DNA of 64,000 bases from Deroplatys truncata. Lineage: Eukaryota; Arthropoda; Insecta; Mantodea; Mantidae. This document shows positions 1-11,039 of the stretch, one piece after another; position 1 is the stretch's first letter, and each line of letters begins with the position of its first letter. The position numbers and the translations under genes are program-made. Below the pieces are notes generated by a model that did not search any database, had not been told where the DNA came from, and was given only the letters and a program-made list of their open reading frames with translations. The stretch lies in NCBI GenBank assembly GCA_030765065.1, contig CM060975.1, positions 195,467,507-195,531,506 of the forward strand, given 5' to 3'.

Positions 1-66
1 TCGTGCATTTCCAGGAAATCTCCGTATTGAATTTTTGTGTACTATAGGTATGTAATAGAGAAAGTC
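1..66 (-). mobile_element. HINE-like element, 5' end only, cut by window edge
   Basis: The first bases match the reversed 5' end of the HINE-like family: a TGCATTTCC..GAAATCT block, ATTGAATTTTTG, a shortened ACTATAGGTATGTA palindrome, then TAGAGAAAGT. About 15 bp around the usual ACTTCCCCTACTTAC segment are missing. The rest of this copy lies left of the window. Confidence 0.6.
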
Positions 67-1300
67 ATAATATTTGCACTTGTAAAAGAATGCATAGTTT
101 TATCGAGTAGGTTTGGTTTTCATAAATTAATAGACTTTCAAAGCAGTAAGCTCATAGGCTCTGAATTAAGCCAGTCCGCCGCACAAACTTTGTCTTTATA
201 CTCGGCACGAGTTGCCTAAGTGGCTATTAAACGTAGTTATTGTACATGACGTAATAATTTTCCAAACATAATAATTTAAGACCAATGATCGCTCCGTTAA
301 AGTTATTCGCATCCTTTAATTGCAACCTAGGTTTATATTCATAAGATTGATTCAAGACTCAAGTACCCATATTAGAAGCTTGTATAGCGGCACTGCTAGC
401 TTCTAATTAAACTAAAATGCACTTGAATAAGGAATTCTAGTGTCGAAGTTCTAACGCTGGGTAGTAAACCACATAATTAGAGGATTTAAAAGCCAGAGGG
501 AATATAACCCTGAAATTCCTTCCAAAGGCATTTCCGCCTATGTATTACAGCATCCAAAATGTGCTGAAACATTTAGTCTCTCAATTTCATTATGCTACTT
601 TTTGCTAAGAAAGAAAGAAAGAAAGAACACATCAAAGAAACTTAGAACGTAAGTAATATGAACTATTTAAACATCGCAGCTATTTCACCCGTCCGTACTC
701 ATGATCAAACGTGGAGATTTGGACAGCGAGCGTAAGAAGCTAGCTGCATCGCAAACCTACAGTGTCACCACTCAAAAATCATTTGATTTTCGATAAAATG
801 CAATTAAATCTTTACGACACAGAAACAAATATGAAATTTAACATTTCCATCCAATTGTTTATTTTATCCTGTAATATACCTCCTTTTGTAACTGAAGAAG
901 TTATATTACACGATAAAATAAACAATTTGAAATGTTACATTTCATATACACTTAGTTATACAAGAAGAACCGAGGTATAGTGAAGGTGGGGAAGAAGCTA
1001 TCAACCCCGTTTCCCACGTCAAAAGGTTTGAGGCAAGGATGTAGTATTTCCCAGCCCTTTTTAAGATATATCTGCAACAAATTTTAGAGATGGAATTAGT
1101 ATTGTAAAGGTATGGAAATATCAGTTGGATGAGGTACAATGCACTGCCTTTTCTTTGCTGATGCTAATTACTCAGTGTCGCGAAGATACGAAATATATGA
1201 TGAGGTCCGTGAAAGCCTTCGACATTGTCGCGGTATAGTTCGTGTTATCTTATTTGCTGAGCGCCTGTCATTGTTTTACTATTTTGAATTTTGAGTTCTT
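67..1300. other. Unassigned AT-rich sequence
   Basis: I recognise no gene or repeat here. A short (GAAA)n run lies at 610-627. The open frames are short and show no family motif. Confidence 0.5.
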
Positions 1301-1988
1301 TGTCCTTCGGCTAGCTATTATTACTCAGTCGAGCAAATCTCTTGAACAGGGTGTGTAAACGGAAAGGAGTTGTTACTAAAAGATAAAAGAATTTGTTTTT
1401 ACACTTTTATTGCCGTCACATTTTATTGATTTCACATATTTACTCTTGATACACGCCCGACTGAAACTGTTATATTTTCGAATGTAACTATAATCACTTA
1501 TTTGCGCACATTATTAATTCGAGTATTTCACATCTTTTAACTAACTTTACGACGCGAGAGATTCTGTAGAACTGCGCGACGTGTAACCCGTGGATGATTC
1601 TGTTGAACTGTGCGTTACTTGTCTCTGGCACGGAATTTATACTCCCTCACCCCGATATGCCTAAACATTATAACAGAGCTGCTATTGGTTAATAAAGCGC
1701 GCCAACATTAGTGTCTATTTTTATATCCAATCAAAATTACGAACACATATGCTCTAGGGAAGATATTCCCTCCATTTCTAAAGAAAAGCGCGCTACTCTG
1801 ACGTCATTTGCTTGTCTCTTCTAATTAATAATCAACTCACCCCCTCTCTACTTTGTTACCCGCTCCTATTGTCAGTTTCAGTGAGGCCGTGTAAACTTAT
1901 TTCCTAACAATGCTTATAATTAACAAACATCCCAAATCATTGTCATACAATAATGTTAATTTACACTACAATCACTCTGGCATTTACA
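1301..1988 (-). mobile_element. LTR of family B (solo or truncated), minus strand
   Basis: Read on the minus strand, this stretch aligns along its length with the plus-strand LTR at 42504-43235. Shared blocks include TGTAAAT at the start, ATAGACACTAATGTTGGCGC, CCAATAGCAG, TTTAGGCAT, a TATA-like GTATAAATT near 1636, and AGCTAGCCGAAGGACA at the end. It begins TG and ends CA, as LTRs do. No target duplication is visible and no internal retrotransposon sequence is attached, so it is an old solo or truncated LTR. Retroelement superfamily (Ty3 or Bel) cannot be told from the LTR alone. Confidence 0.75.
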
Positions 1989-2024
1989 ATGTTGTGATAT
2001 AAAATACTGCCTCAACATATGAAG

Positions 2025-2592
2025 CCTTCAGATCAACACAAATAAAGCTGAATACCTGGTTGTGGGAGGTAGGTGAAAATACATTAAAATACCTCAGGGA
2101 ACAATTATATCTATCCGTAAATTTAAATACTTGGGATCCATTGCCCATAAAAGTGGAAGATGCGAAACGGATGTGGACTATAGGATACAACAGACCAGGA
2201 GGGCGATAAAGATGTTGAATGGGGTTTTGTGGGGTGGAACTATTTCTAGGCAAATGGAGAAAAGAATTCAAGTCTAGTTGAATCAATATAAACATATGAT
2301 GGAAGGGTCCGTGATAGAAAGGGCAGAGAAAAGAATCCCTTAATGGTATGGACACGTGAGAAGAATGAAAGGAGAAAGATAGCCAGGCATTATTCTGGGG
2401 TGGTCACTGCGTGGAAGAAGGAAACGTGCACGACCAAGGTAAACGTGGAAAGCTTTGAGTAAACCAAACGATGAGTGAGTGATGTATGCAGATGGATAAT
2501 TGAAAAGATCGAGAAAGATGGCAGGAGGGAATTAAAGGCCACCGCTGAAAAATGGAGAAGTCCACAAAAGCAAAAAGTATTATAACTTATTG
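2025..2592 (+). pseudogene. LINE reverse-transcriptase C-terminal fragment
   Basis: Plus-strand translation with frameshifts gives the order typical of the end of a LINE ORF2. First comes INTNKAEYLVVGG, then KFKYLGSIAHKSGRCETD with RIQQTRRAIKMLNGVLW and ISRQMEKRIQV, and finally WYGHVRRM and GRRKRARPR. These match the thumb/C-terminal region of insect LINEs (the FKYLGS ... WYGHV.RM ... GRRKRGRPR pattern). Stops interrupt it after RIQV and elsewhere. The catalytic YADD region is missing. It touches the LTR at 1301-1988, whose insertion may have truncated it. Clade is not settled. Dead copy. Confidence 0.75.
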
Positions 2593-2731
2593 ACACCAAT
2601 CTGCTTCAGTTTCAGTTAACTGTTTAGTCATAAAAGCTGGAAAATAAGGTTAAATAAAAAAGTGCATTGTAGCATTGCCGGTGTGGTTGAGGAAAGTATT
2701 AGTATAACTGAGTACATTCATATCAGCATAT

Positions 2732-3252
2732 TGTGACGCAGTGGCCTATGACCCAAGGTTATCGGGAAGTCGGGGCAGGGCGGTCCGAGAAATAACGATA
2801 AGTAGCACTCGCGCCCGCGTAAACACCAGGAGCGTTATCGGCAGATAACCAAAATTTTCTTGAAGTTTCTTTTCCCCACCTCCAGAATATGTCCAGATAG
2901 TTCTAGAATGTCATTGTGGAAGATTCTATTAGCTATATAAGCAAGCGTTCTGCGAGGAGACAGTGAATAAGTCAGTCAGTGAGCGAGCAGACGGGTGTGT
3001 TTCCGATGCATTCGGAGGTGCCATTCTCGAGCGAGTTTGTAGCGACTGTTGTGGAGCGAAAGATTGTGAAGATCTTGTGTTCGACTCCTCAGCGAGTGAA
3101 CCGTCTGGAAGAAGAGGGTGCGTTACGAAGGAAGTGAATGACGGATATTGAACTAGTTCACTTTAGTGAATTCTCGGTCAAAGTTGATAAAAACAGTCAG
3201 GTGACATTGTGAACTTAGAGAAGTGACAGTTGAAAAACTGGACTAAGTCACA
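2732..3252 (+). mobile_element. LTR of family A, copy 1
   Basis: Begins TGTGACGCAG right after ATAT and shares with copies 2 and 3 the blocks CAAGGTTATCGGG, AGATAAGTAGCACT, a heat-shock-like cluster, GCTATATAAGC (TATA box at 2934) and CGACTCCTCAGCGAGTGAACC. The 3' end is set at GTCACA by comparison with copy 2 and is not certain, because no ATAT follows it. No internal coding region is attached. A 62-codon open frame inside it is LTR leader sequence, not a gene. Confidence 0.75.
2852..2940 (+). promoter_or_regulatory. LTR promoter: heat-shock-type units plus TATA box
   Basis: AAAttTTCttGAAgtTTC at 2852-2869 is three perfect and one near-perfect alternating GAA/TTC units at 5-bp phase, the binding pattern of heat shock factor. 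Further pairs follow: TTCtaGAA at 2901-2908 and GAAgaTTC at 2919-2926. TATATAA is at 2934. Function is inferred from sequence only. Confidence 0.55.
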
Positions 3253-4421
3253 GGTGTTCCATAGCTATTTTTTATTATTCAGACAACTAACTATAAGTTG
3301 TAAGTAGGATTTCACTGTTAAGTTAGTAGATCACACATTTTGAATAAGTTCAGCTAATTACTTAGGATAAGCACTACACTTAAAACATGCGCTTGAGTTT
3401 AATATTTTTTCACCTTCATTCAGTTTTAAGCATCATTCGTATTTTAGAAATCACCAAATATACTGCATATTAAGCCACCAGTTATTTATATTTCAATTTA
3501 GCATACAATTAGTGATTTTATTTTGGAATATGCCTGTCATGGCATAATGACATTGGGTCTATCTGTTTATTTGTACAAATTGGTGGAAGTTCAATTCCAT
3601 GCCGTTTACAGACACCTTTCTTCCTTTGTAATTCACGTTGAAACAGTTGTTTACGCTGCAGTTTTAAGTTGCCAGTATGCTACAAAGGTTCGACACTCAG
3701 CCTGGCAGCAGAGAAAGGAAGAGCCGCGAGGAGTATGCTCACAAAGTGGAACAGCCAGCTAGCGCGAGAGTGGAAACTTTGCTGCATGGAGGCGCACAGC
3801 AAACGTAGTCATTTCACACACAACAGTCTGTCTGTAACAGAGGCATTTCGTATATACCAGTCTGGCAGTCCAAGGGTGTTACTCATCGGACATTTCATGT
3901 CGACCAGTTGTAGCCAGACGTTCATCATGATCACAACACCGATTAGCATCGCTGCTGACTAACATATAAGGAGAAGAATTCTTTGGTCTACGCCGAGAAC
4001 TTCATACGGCATTTGCATTTGCATCTTTCTTACCAACTCCCAACATTTTAATGTCATTCCAAAGCATTGTCCATATTTGTTGAAAAATTCTTCCCTAATG
4101 CTGCAGAGAGTTTAGGTTATACATACCCTAATAGCACTGTTAAGTATGGCAGCTTCTGTGTGCTCAAGCCATGTGTCATTCTTTGCTGATATAAGCGAGT
4201 TTTTCTCCATGTTTGGATTTTAACAGCTTTTTCTATGAAGGACGTTTTCTGATCCGTTTTCTCAGAATCTATTGAAGAGCTAAATTACATTTTACGGTGA
4301 TAAAAGCAAACTGTAAGTGCTGTTATACACTTCAGTTTAATAACACGCTTGGTATTTAAAACAAGATGGATAAATTTTAATCAAATTATTTTATAATTAA
4401 GAAAATGCTCCTAACTTCCAT
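3253..4421. other. Unassigned sequence
   Basis: No recognisable gene or repeat. The short open frames at 3523-3962 show no motif. Confidence 0.4.
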
Positions 4422-5035
4422 ACCGAGCAAGGTGGCGCCGCGGTAATCTGTGCGACTTGCATTCGGGAGGTCTCGGGTTCGATCCCTTGTAACCACCCAC
4501 TGTTATCCAAGGGTTTTTCATAGTTCCCCGGATCGGCAAGCGAATGCGGGCTGGTCCATTTTCTACCACAACTTTCATACCCCTAATTTCCTATAATCAT
4601 CACTTTCCTTGTTATCTATTTCAGGGTTGTAGGACCATGCGACGGTGTTCGGCGGGTTGTGGCAGGGCGGTTGTTGTGCACTCTGTAGTGTTTCTTCCCT
4701 GGCGTCGTTGCGGGACTGTTAGTTAGGATCCGCCTCCGGGTGCTCTCGGGCGGGCGACCCTTCGGGAGACTCCGGGGGTTAGGGTCTTGTGAGGGCCAGG
4801 ACGTGTCGGGTGCATTCGATCTGGATACGTTATGGACCAAGTACATGCTTGCGCCCGTTGTCATCCGGATCTGGTCGCACTTCGTCTCTCTTCGCTCATC
4901 CCTCCCTCCCAGGGGTCACGGTAGAAGCAAAAAGGGCCCTTGTGGCCTATTTGCGGTGATCTGCCGCGGTTTCGGGAGCCCCTTTGTTCGTCTGTACCTG
5001 TACATTTACCTATCTTCTTTAATAAATAAACATGT
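4422..5035 (+). mobile_element. tRNA-derived SINE, family 1 (long body)
   Basis: The head ACCGAGCAAGGTGGCGCCG carries an A-box-like region near 4431 and a B box GGTTCGATCCC at 4476-4486, the internal RNA polymerase III promoter of a tRNA-derived SINE. A GC-rich body of over 500 bp follows, containing GGATCTGGTCGC, CGGTAGAAGC, and TCGTCTGTACCTGTAC at the tail. The same body recurs at 41418-41950 (+), 37527-38096 (-), about 31470-31961 (-) and 33403-33570 (-). Open frames inside are chance products of the GC-rich body. Confidence 0.8.
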
Positions 5036-5233
5036 TGTATAAAGGTAGATCAGTGAGCTTAGAAGACATGCATCTACATCGTGTAAATTTTCAGTCTGAT
5101 ATCCCAAATAGTTTGTCTAAAAATTTAGTAGATTTAACGTTAATGGGATAGAACTTTTAATCTCTTCCTAAATTATAGCACCGCATACACACATAGGTGT
5201 GCTAGCTGGTTTTTCTATAAACGCTTTTTTATT

Positions 5234-5884
5234 ACTTTCTCTACTACGTATAGTAAGTAGGGGAAGTATTGTATTCTACCCAAAAATTCGATACCGAGAT
5301 TTCACCGGAAATTCATGTTTTGAGACACCCTGAATTCAAAAAAAGCATTTTTGGAAACATGTCCGTGTGTGTGTCTGTGTGTGTGTGTGTGTGTGTGTGT
5401 CTGTGTGTGTGTGTGTCTGTGAACAGCATAACTCAAAAACGAACAGTCGGATAAACACCAAACTTGGTATTTAGGTTCAGTATCTTCCAGTGATGCGACA
5501 CGAAGCTTTTCAAGAAAATCCCCCCACCACAGAGTACCCTTTACATGGAACATTTTTGAAAATTTTAATTTTCTCAGAAATGGCTCTAACGATTTTGATT
5601 AAAATATCATATGTTTAAGATATTGTCATGACAAATAAACTGTATATCTTGAATTTTCTGGGAATGTCTCCAAAAGTATTCTTCATTGTGAACGACTTTT
5701 GGTAAACTGGTAAACCATAAGAGATAGACCAAATTTTACTACACAAAAGATGTAGATCGCGTTAAAATACACAATTTATGTCATATACATTTTTGTTGTT
5801 GAGTGAACCATTTTCGAGATATTGCTTGTATTCCCTTAAATTTTTCAATACTTTTCTCAAATGGGAATTCGTTATTCATTTTTT
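5234..5884 (+). mobile_element. HINE-like element, tandem unit a (5' portion)
   Basis: Starts at ACTTTCTCTACTACG and runs through the conserved core: ATTCGATACCGAGATTTCACCG, the CCAAAAA..TTTTTGG-type hairpin, a GT/TGTC microsatellite at 5364-5420, ACCAAACTTGGT and GGTAAACCATAAGAGATAGA. It stops at GGGAATTCGTTATTCATTTTTT, where the next unit starts. It therefore lacks the TGTCCTGG... 3' part and 3' stem-loop. It is non-coding; (GT)n-derived frames on either strand are not genes. Confidence 0.85.
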
Positions 5885-6532
5885 ACTTTCTCTACTACGT
5901 ATAGTAAGTAGGGGAAGTATTGCATTCCACCCAAAAATTCGATACCGAGATTTCACCGGAAATACATGTTTTGAGACCTCCTGAATCCAAAAAAAGCATT
6001 TTTGGAAACATGTCCGTGTGTGTGTCTGTATGTGTGTGTGTGTGTGTCTGTGTGTGTGTGTGTCTGTGAACAGCATAACTCAAAAACGAACAATCGGATA
6101 AACACCAAACTTGGTATTTAGGTTCAGTATCTTCCAGAGATGCGACACGAAGGTTTTCAAGAAAATTCCCCCAACCAGACTACCCTTTACATGGAAGATT
6201 TTTCGAAAATTTTAATTTTCTCAAAAATGGCTCTAACGATTTTGATTAAAATAACATATGTTTAAGATAATGTCATGAGAAATGAAATGTATATCTCGAA
6301 TTTTCTGGGAATGTCTCCAAAAGTATTCTTCATTGTGAACGACTTTTGCATAACTGGTAAACCATAAGAGATAGACAAAATTTTACTACACAAAAAATGT
6401 AGATCGCGTTAACATACACAACTTATGTCATATACATTTCTTTTGTTGAGTGAACCGTTTTCGAGATATTGCTTGTTATTTCCTTAAATTTTCCAATACT
6501 TATACTTTTTCTCAAATTCGTTATTCATTTTT
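5885..6532 (+). mobile_element. HINE-like element, tandem unit b (5' portion)
   Basis: A second head-to-tail copy of the same roughly 650-bp partial unit, with the microsatellite at 6015-6068. It ends at TTCGTTATTCATTTTT just before the next ACTTTCTCTACT start. It is closer to unit c than to unit a, sharing for example CCTCCTGAATCC and the spacing ACTTATACTTTTTCTC. Confidence 0.88.
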
Positions 6533-7433
6533 ACTTTCTCTACTACGTATAGTAAGTAGGGGAAGTATTGCATTCCACCCAAAAATTCGATACCGAGATT
6601 TCACCGGAAATACATGTTTTGAGACCTCCTGAATCCAAAAAAAGCATTTTTGGAAACATGTCCGTGTGTGTGTCTGTGTGTGTGTGTGTGTCTGTGTGTG
6701 TGTCTGTGTGTGTGTGTGTCTGTGTGTCTGTGAACAGCATAACTCAAAAACGAACAGTCGGATAAGCACCAAACTTGGTATTTACGTTCAGTATCTTCCA
6801 GAGATGCGACACGAAGGTTTTCAAGAAAATCCCCCCACCCCAGACTACCCTTTACATGGAAGATTTTTCGAAAATTTTAATTTTCTCAAAAATGGCTCTA
6901 ACGATTTTGATGAAAATATCATATGTTTAAGATAATGTCATGAGAAATGAAATGTATATCTCGAATTTTCTGGGAATGTCTCCAAAAGTATTCTTCATTG
7001 TGAACGACTTTTGCATAACTGGTAAACCATAAGAGATAGACAAAATTTTACTACACAAAAAATGTAGATCGCGTTAAAATACACAACTTATGTCATATAC
7101 ATTTCTTTTGTTGAGTGAACCGTTTTCGAGATATTGCTTGTTATTTCCTTAAATTTTCCAATACTTATACTTTTTCTCAAATTCGTTATTCATTTTTTTA
7201 TGTCCTGGACATGCAAAGAGAATGGAATGCGCCACATAGCAACCAGCGTTAAAATATTTGACTATCGCTTAAAAGCTACCATATTCCCCTTGCATCTACA
7301 TGAATATTACCAATAAGATTGACATCTCGATATCTCGATTAACATGAATCATATGGAGAATAAGCGTTTGTAAAATTAGATTGTACAAGAGTAGAGAAAG
7401 TCATGTGAGTGTAACACATCAGATTTTTTTATG
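6533..7433 (+). mobile_element. HINE-like element, tandem unit c (complete)
   Basis: A complete unit, used here as reference. The 5' inverted-repeat arm ACTTTCTCTACT is followed by the near-palindrome CTACTACGTATAGTAAGTAG. Then come core blocks, the microsatellite at 6664-6731, GAACCGTTTTCGAGATATTGCTTG and TTTATGTCCTGGACATGCAAAGAG. The 3' end holds GTACAAG, the 3' arm AGTAGAGAAAGT, a stem-loop ATGTG-AGTGTAA-CACAT, and CAGA. The 3' arm lies about 20 bp inside the end, so the inverted repeats are asymmetric, as in Helentron-type HINE/DINE-1 elements. No protein is encoded, so any Rep/helicase would be supplied in trans. Confidence 0.85.
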
Positions 7434-7664
7434 TCCTGGACATGCAAAGAGAATGGAATGCGCCACATAGCAACCAGCGTTAAAATATTTGACTATCGCT
7501 TAAAAGCTACCATATTCCCCTTGCATCTACAAGAAAATTACCAATAAGATTGACATCTCGATATCTCGATTAACATGAAGCATATGGAGAATAGGCGTTT
7601 CTAAAAATAGATTGTACAAGAGTAGAGAAAGTCATGTGAGTGTAACACATCAGATTTTTTGTCT
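7434..7664 (+). mobile_element. HINE-like 3' segment, tandem unit d
   Basis: A repeat of only the last 230 bp of the element, from TTTTTTATGTCCTGGACATGC to the 3' stem-loop and CAGA. It is nearly identical to the end of unit c, pointing to a recent tandem addition. Confidence 0.85.
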
Positions 7665-7932
7665 TGGATATGCAAAGAGTATTAATCTGTGGCAAAGGGA
7701 ATAGTGCTGCACCTAGCAACCAGCTATTAAGAGATATGTATGTGCTTAAAGGCTACTGTATTTCTATATTGCTCTTGTAAATATATATTCCCCTTACATC
7801 TACAAGAAAATTAGCAATAAGATAGAGTCTGCAAATGTTTATCTCGATTAAGATGAGGTAGATGGAGGTTAAGCGTTTGTAAAAATAGTTTGTACAAGAA
7901 TAGAGAAAGTCGTGTGAGTGTAACACATCAGA
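7665..7932 (+). mobile_element. HINE-like 3' segment, tandem unit e (variant)
   Basis: A third consecutive 3' segment from a divergent subtype. It has TCTTGGATATGCAAAGAGTATTAATCTGTGGC in place of TGTCCTGGACATG and an inserted TTGCTCTTGTAAATATATATTCCCC. It ends with AGAGTAGAGAAAGTCGTGTGAGTGTAACACATCAGA. Confidence 0.8.
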
Positions 7933-8690
7933 TTTTTTACTTATTCGGTATACCTCAATACATGAAAAAATATTGAAATTTAGGCTGGAATACAATATTC
8001 CTCTACCTGTTATAGGTAGGTGGTGGAGAAAGCAAAAAACAACTGTGTCAGAAAACAAATATTTTACTCGAATAATAAAAGTACTTAAGTTGTTTTCTTA
8101 AGGCATTAGGCATGTTTTCTTTGTGTACAGGTGTAGCACTTTTCATAAAAGCATTTTGTAGTTTTTAGTTAGTAATAACAAACAATGCGTACTGCAGCCA
8201 AGCCCTGTTTAGCTGCTTGCTAAGATGACTAATTAATAACCACGAGGTCAACGCCGGCACGAGTGGATGCGTTTGGCACTTGTCTTTGTTTTATTTCATG
8301 CTAACAGACCGCAGTCATGCACAACTGTGGAATCCCGCCATTTAATCAATGTCTGGAACATTGTTTATTGCTGAATGTGGTGAATACGTTTTTCTAGGAC
8401 ATCGTCGTGGTTGAATACTCAAATTATTCACCTTCCACAGTGTTCGGGCTCAAAGCGTTATAAACGGCAAGTGACGATTTGCAAACTTCCAGCTTTTGAA
8501 CGGTTGGTTGAGAATATTTGTAAATGAATTTAATCCGTAGAATCCCTTTTTGGTTCCATAATGGTATTTGCCATATAAGTGTGGCAAGTGCATCATTGGA
8601 GAACGAGACGAAGTCAAGTATTTTCTATTTCTACATACTATTTTTTGACGATAGTGAATAATAGGAATACTGGGACTTACATGAAAATAA
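7933..8690. other. Unassigned sequence
   Basis: Nothing recognisable. The open frame on the minus strand overlapping 8450-8878 runs into a SINE head and is not a gene. Confidence 0.4.
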
Positions 8691-9213
8691 ACCGAGCGGG
8701 ATATTTCAGGCATCAACGTCTGTGGCCAGCATTCGGGAGTTCCCTGGTTCGATTCCGGTGACTCATAACATGGTTTTTTTCTGATTTTCCCCTGGTCGCC
8801 TAGGCAAATGCCGGGGTGCGGTATTCTGCCGCGATTTTTTCTTTCCCCATTTCCACTCATTTCATTTCTCCCTTTCACGTTTCAGGAATGTCCTGCAGAT
8901 GGACAGAATGTCCGGTTTCGGGCAGATGGCGTAGTTGCTTGCGCATTGTAAAGATTTCTCACCGTAAACGCCAGGGTGTCATGTCCCGTCCGTTAGGGTT
9001 GTTTCTCGGGCTTCTTGGCCTCTACCAGTGCGCGGATGTTAAAACTGGAAATATTAAGGATTTCTGCGCGTCTCTGTTGGCCTGTCTGCCAGCGGGCCGA
9101 GGCGTCCTATGGCTGCTTCACTTCATTCCTGCCTCCCGGGGGGTGTAGCCACAATAGATCAAACTGGTCGCAGTGGTGAGGTGTCCCCCTCCGATACACA
9201 CATCCTACATCCT
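8691..9213 (+). mobile_element. tRNA-derived SINE, family 2
   Basis: Head ACCGAGCGGGATATTTCAGGC, B box GGTTCGATTCC near 8749, then TTTTCCCCTGGTCGCCTAGGCAAATGCCGGGG. The body ends TGTAGCCACAATAGATCAAACTGGTCGCAGTGG ... CACATCCTACATCC. A closely matching copy lies at 21217-21737. The head resembles family 1 but the body differs. Confidence 0.8.
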
Positions 9214-9481
9214 AAACGAAAAGAAAATTAATTACTAAAGCTGTTGAACATAGCGGTTCCAGTAGTAAGGTCACCAACATTACGCTTAGTGGCGAACTGG
9301 CGATCGATTTAACCACGGCTGGTTTTTTACCTTAAGAAAGCAATATCTTGCAGCTCTTCCTTATCTGCTGCATGGATTAAATCGTAAATAAATATTAACA
9401 AATAAAAAGGACTCAAGTAAAATGGTAAACAATTTCATTATCAAATATGATTATATTCCACGATTGCAATAATAAATATAT

Positions 9482-10033
9482 TGTGACGCAGCGGCTATTG
9501 CTCAAAGTTATTAGGGGGCCGGCGTCGGCTATTCGGAGATAAACAAAGATAAGTAGCACTCTCGCCAGATAACCAGTATCCTCTGAAAGCTGCCCTTCTC
9601 TCTGCCTTCAGAGTGTGTGTCCATAAAGCTCTAGAATGTTCTGTGGAAGATTCCATGGGCTATATAAGGGAACGTTCTCGCGAGTGTCAATTGAGTTGTT
9701 GAGTTAGTGCGTTTCTGCTGCAACGAAAAATTCTGTTCTGCTAGCGAGTGTGTGCCTATTGCTGTGACGTGCAATGACTGCTGCTTTCGCTAGATATAGG
9801 AGAAGTCTTGTGTTCGACTCCTTAGCGAGTGAACCATCTGGAAGAAGAGACTATGTCGTGCGTATTTCGTTACGCTGCTACGTCACGAAGAGAGTGAAGT
9901 GATAACTAAGTGAAGTGACAGTGAATAGTTGAACTAAATCACATTAACGAAGTGGCAGGAATGGTTGAACCAGATCACACTAACGAAGATACAGAACTTG
10001 TAAAGTAACAGTTGAAAAGTGAACAAAATCGCA
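9482..10033 (+). mobile_element. Solo LTR, family A, copy 2, with ATAT target duplication
   Basis: Begins TGTGACGCAGCGGC and ends AAAATCGCA. It is flanked by ATAT on both sides (9478-9481 and 10034-10037), the 4-bp target duplication expected of a solo LTR. The TATA box TATATAA is at 9661. Shared leader blocks include TCGACTCCTTAGCGAGTGAACCATCTGG. This copy fixes the family ends: 552 bp, TG...CA. No internal region is present, so it arose by LTR-LTR recombination. Confidence 0.88.
9634..9667 (+). promoter_or_regulatory. LTR promoter: GAAnnTTC pairs plus TATA box
   Basis: GAAtgTTC at 9634-9641 and GAAgaTTC at 9646-9653 precede TATATAA at 9661. These are weaker than the arrays in copies 1 and 3, consistent with decay or subfamily difference. 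Confidence 0.4.
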
Positions 10034-10184
10034 ATATCAAAAGCTAGAGAATTTAACATACTTCATGCACATAAATGCAGCAAAACAGACAAAACACCCA
10101 GGTTACCAATACCAATACAGGAAATTCAACTTTCCGCCATGACAGCATAAACGGAAATAGGATCAAAGCACATAGTCGAAAAAA

Positions 10185-11039
10185 TCTGATGTGTTACACT
10201 CACATGACTCTTGTCTTGTACAAACTATTTTTACAAACGCTTATTCTCCATCTACTTCATGTTAATCCAGATAAACATTTACAGAAACTATTTTATTCCT
10301 AATCTTCTTATAAGTGCAAGGGGAATGTGGTAGGCTTTAAGCGAGAGTAAAATATTTTAAGAGTTGGTTGGAGCATTCCATTCTCTTTGTATGTCCAGGA
10401 CATAAAAAAATAAATACATAAAAAAAGAAGCGAATAACGAATTCCCATATGAGAAGAAGTATAAGTAATGGAAAATTCAAACAAATAACAAGGAAAATCT
10501 CGAAAATGGTTCATTCCACAAAAAACATGTATGACATAAATTTGTGTTTTAAAGAGAGCTGCATTTTTTGTGAAGAAAAATTTTGTCTATCTCTTACGGT
10601 TTACCAGTTATGCAAAAGCCATTCAGAAAGGACTTTTGGGGACATTCCCAGAAAATTGAAGATATATGTTTTATTTTTCATGAAAATATTTTAAATATAT
10701 GACATCTTAATCAAAATTGTTGGAGCCATTTTTCAGAAAATCAAAATTTTCCAAAAATTTTCCATATAAAGGCTATTCATTTATTCTGAGATTGGGAGAT
10801 TTTCTCGAAAACCTTCGTGTCGCATCTTAGAAATATACTGAACCTAAATATCAGTTTGGTATTTATCCGACTTTTCATTTCTGAGTTATGCTATTCAAAG
10901 TCGCACACATGGACCTTTTCCTAAAAGTGCTTTTTTGGATTCAGGGAGCCTCAAAGCATGTATTTCCGTGAAACCTTGGTATCGAATTTTTGGGTAGAAT
11001 ACAATACTTCCCCCACATACTATATGCAGTAAAGAAAGT
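10185..11039 (-). mobile_element. HINE-like element, minus strand
   Basis: Reads in reverse from TCTGATGTGTTACACTCACATGAC (3' stem-loop side) to the AAAGAAAGT 5' arm at 11039. The 3' arm lacks the central TCTCTACT (CATGACTCTTGTC), and the palindrome is degraded (CCACATACTATATGCAGT). The microsatellite is almost gone, reduced to GTCGCACACATGG near 10900. A run of six A precedes the TCTG end. An old copy. Confidence 0.82.

Noticed and set aside
4544-5042. Overlapping 60-100 codon frames
   Set aside because: They lie in the GC-rich body of a SINE, on both strands.
5302-6772. Thr/His- and Cys/Val-rich open frames on both strands
   Set aside because: They are translations of the GT/CA microsatellite inside HINE copies, recur in all copies in different frames, and have no coding constraint.
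10185-11039. HINE family as classic TIR transposons
   Set aside because: The inverted arms are asymmetric, no duplicated target other than T/A runs is seen, and there is a 3' stem-loop, which fits Helentron-type elements better.
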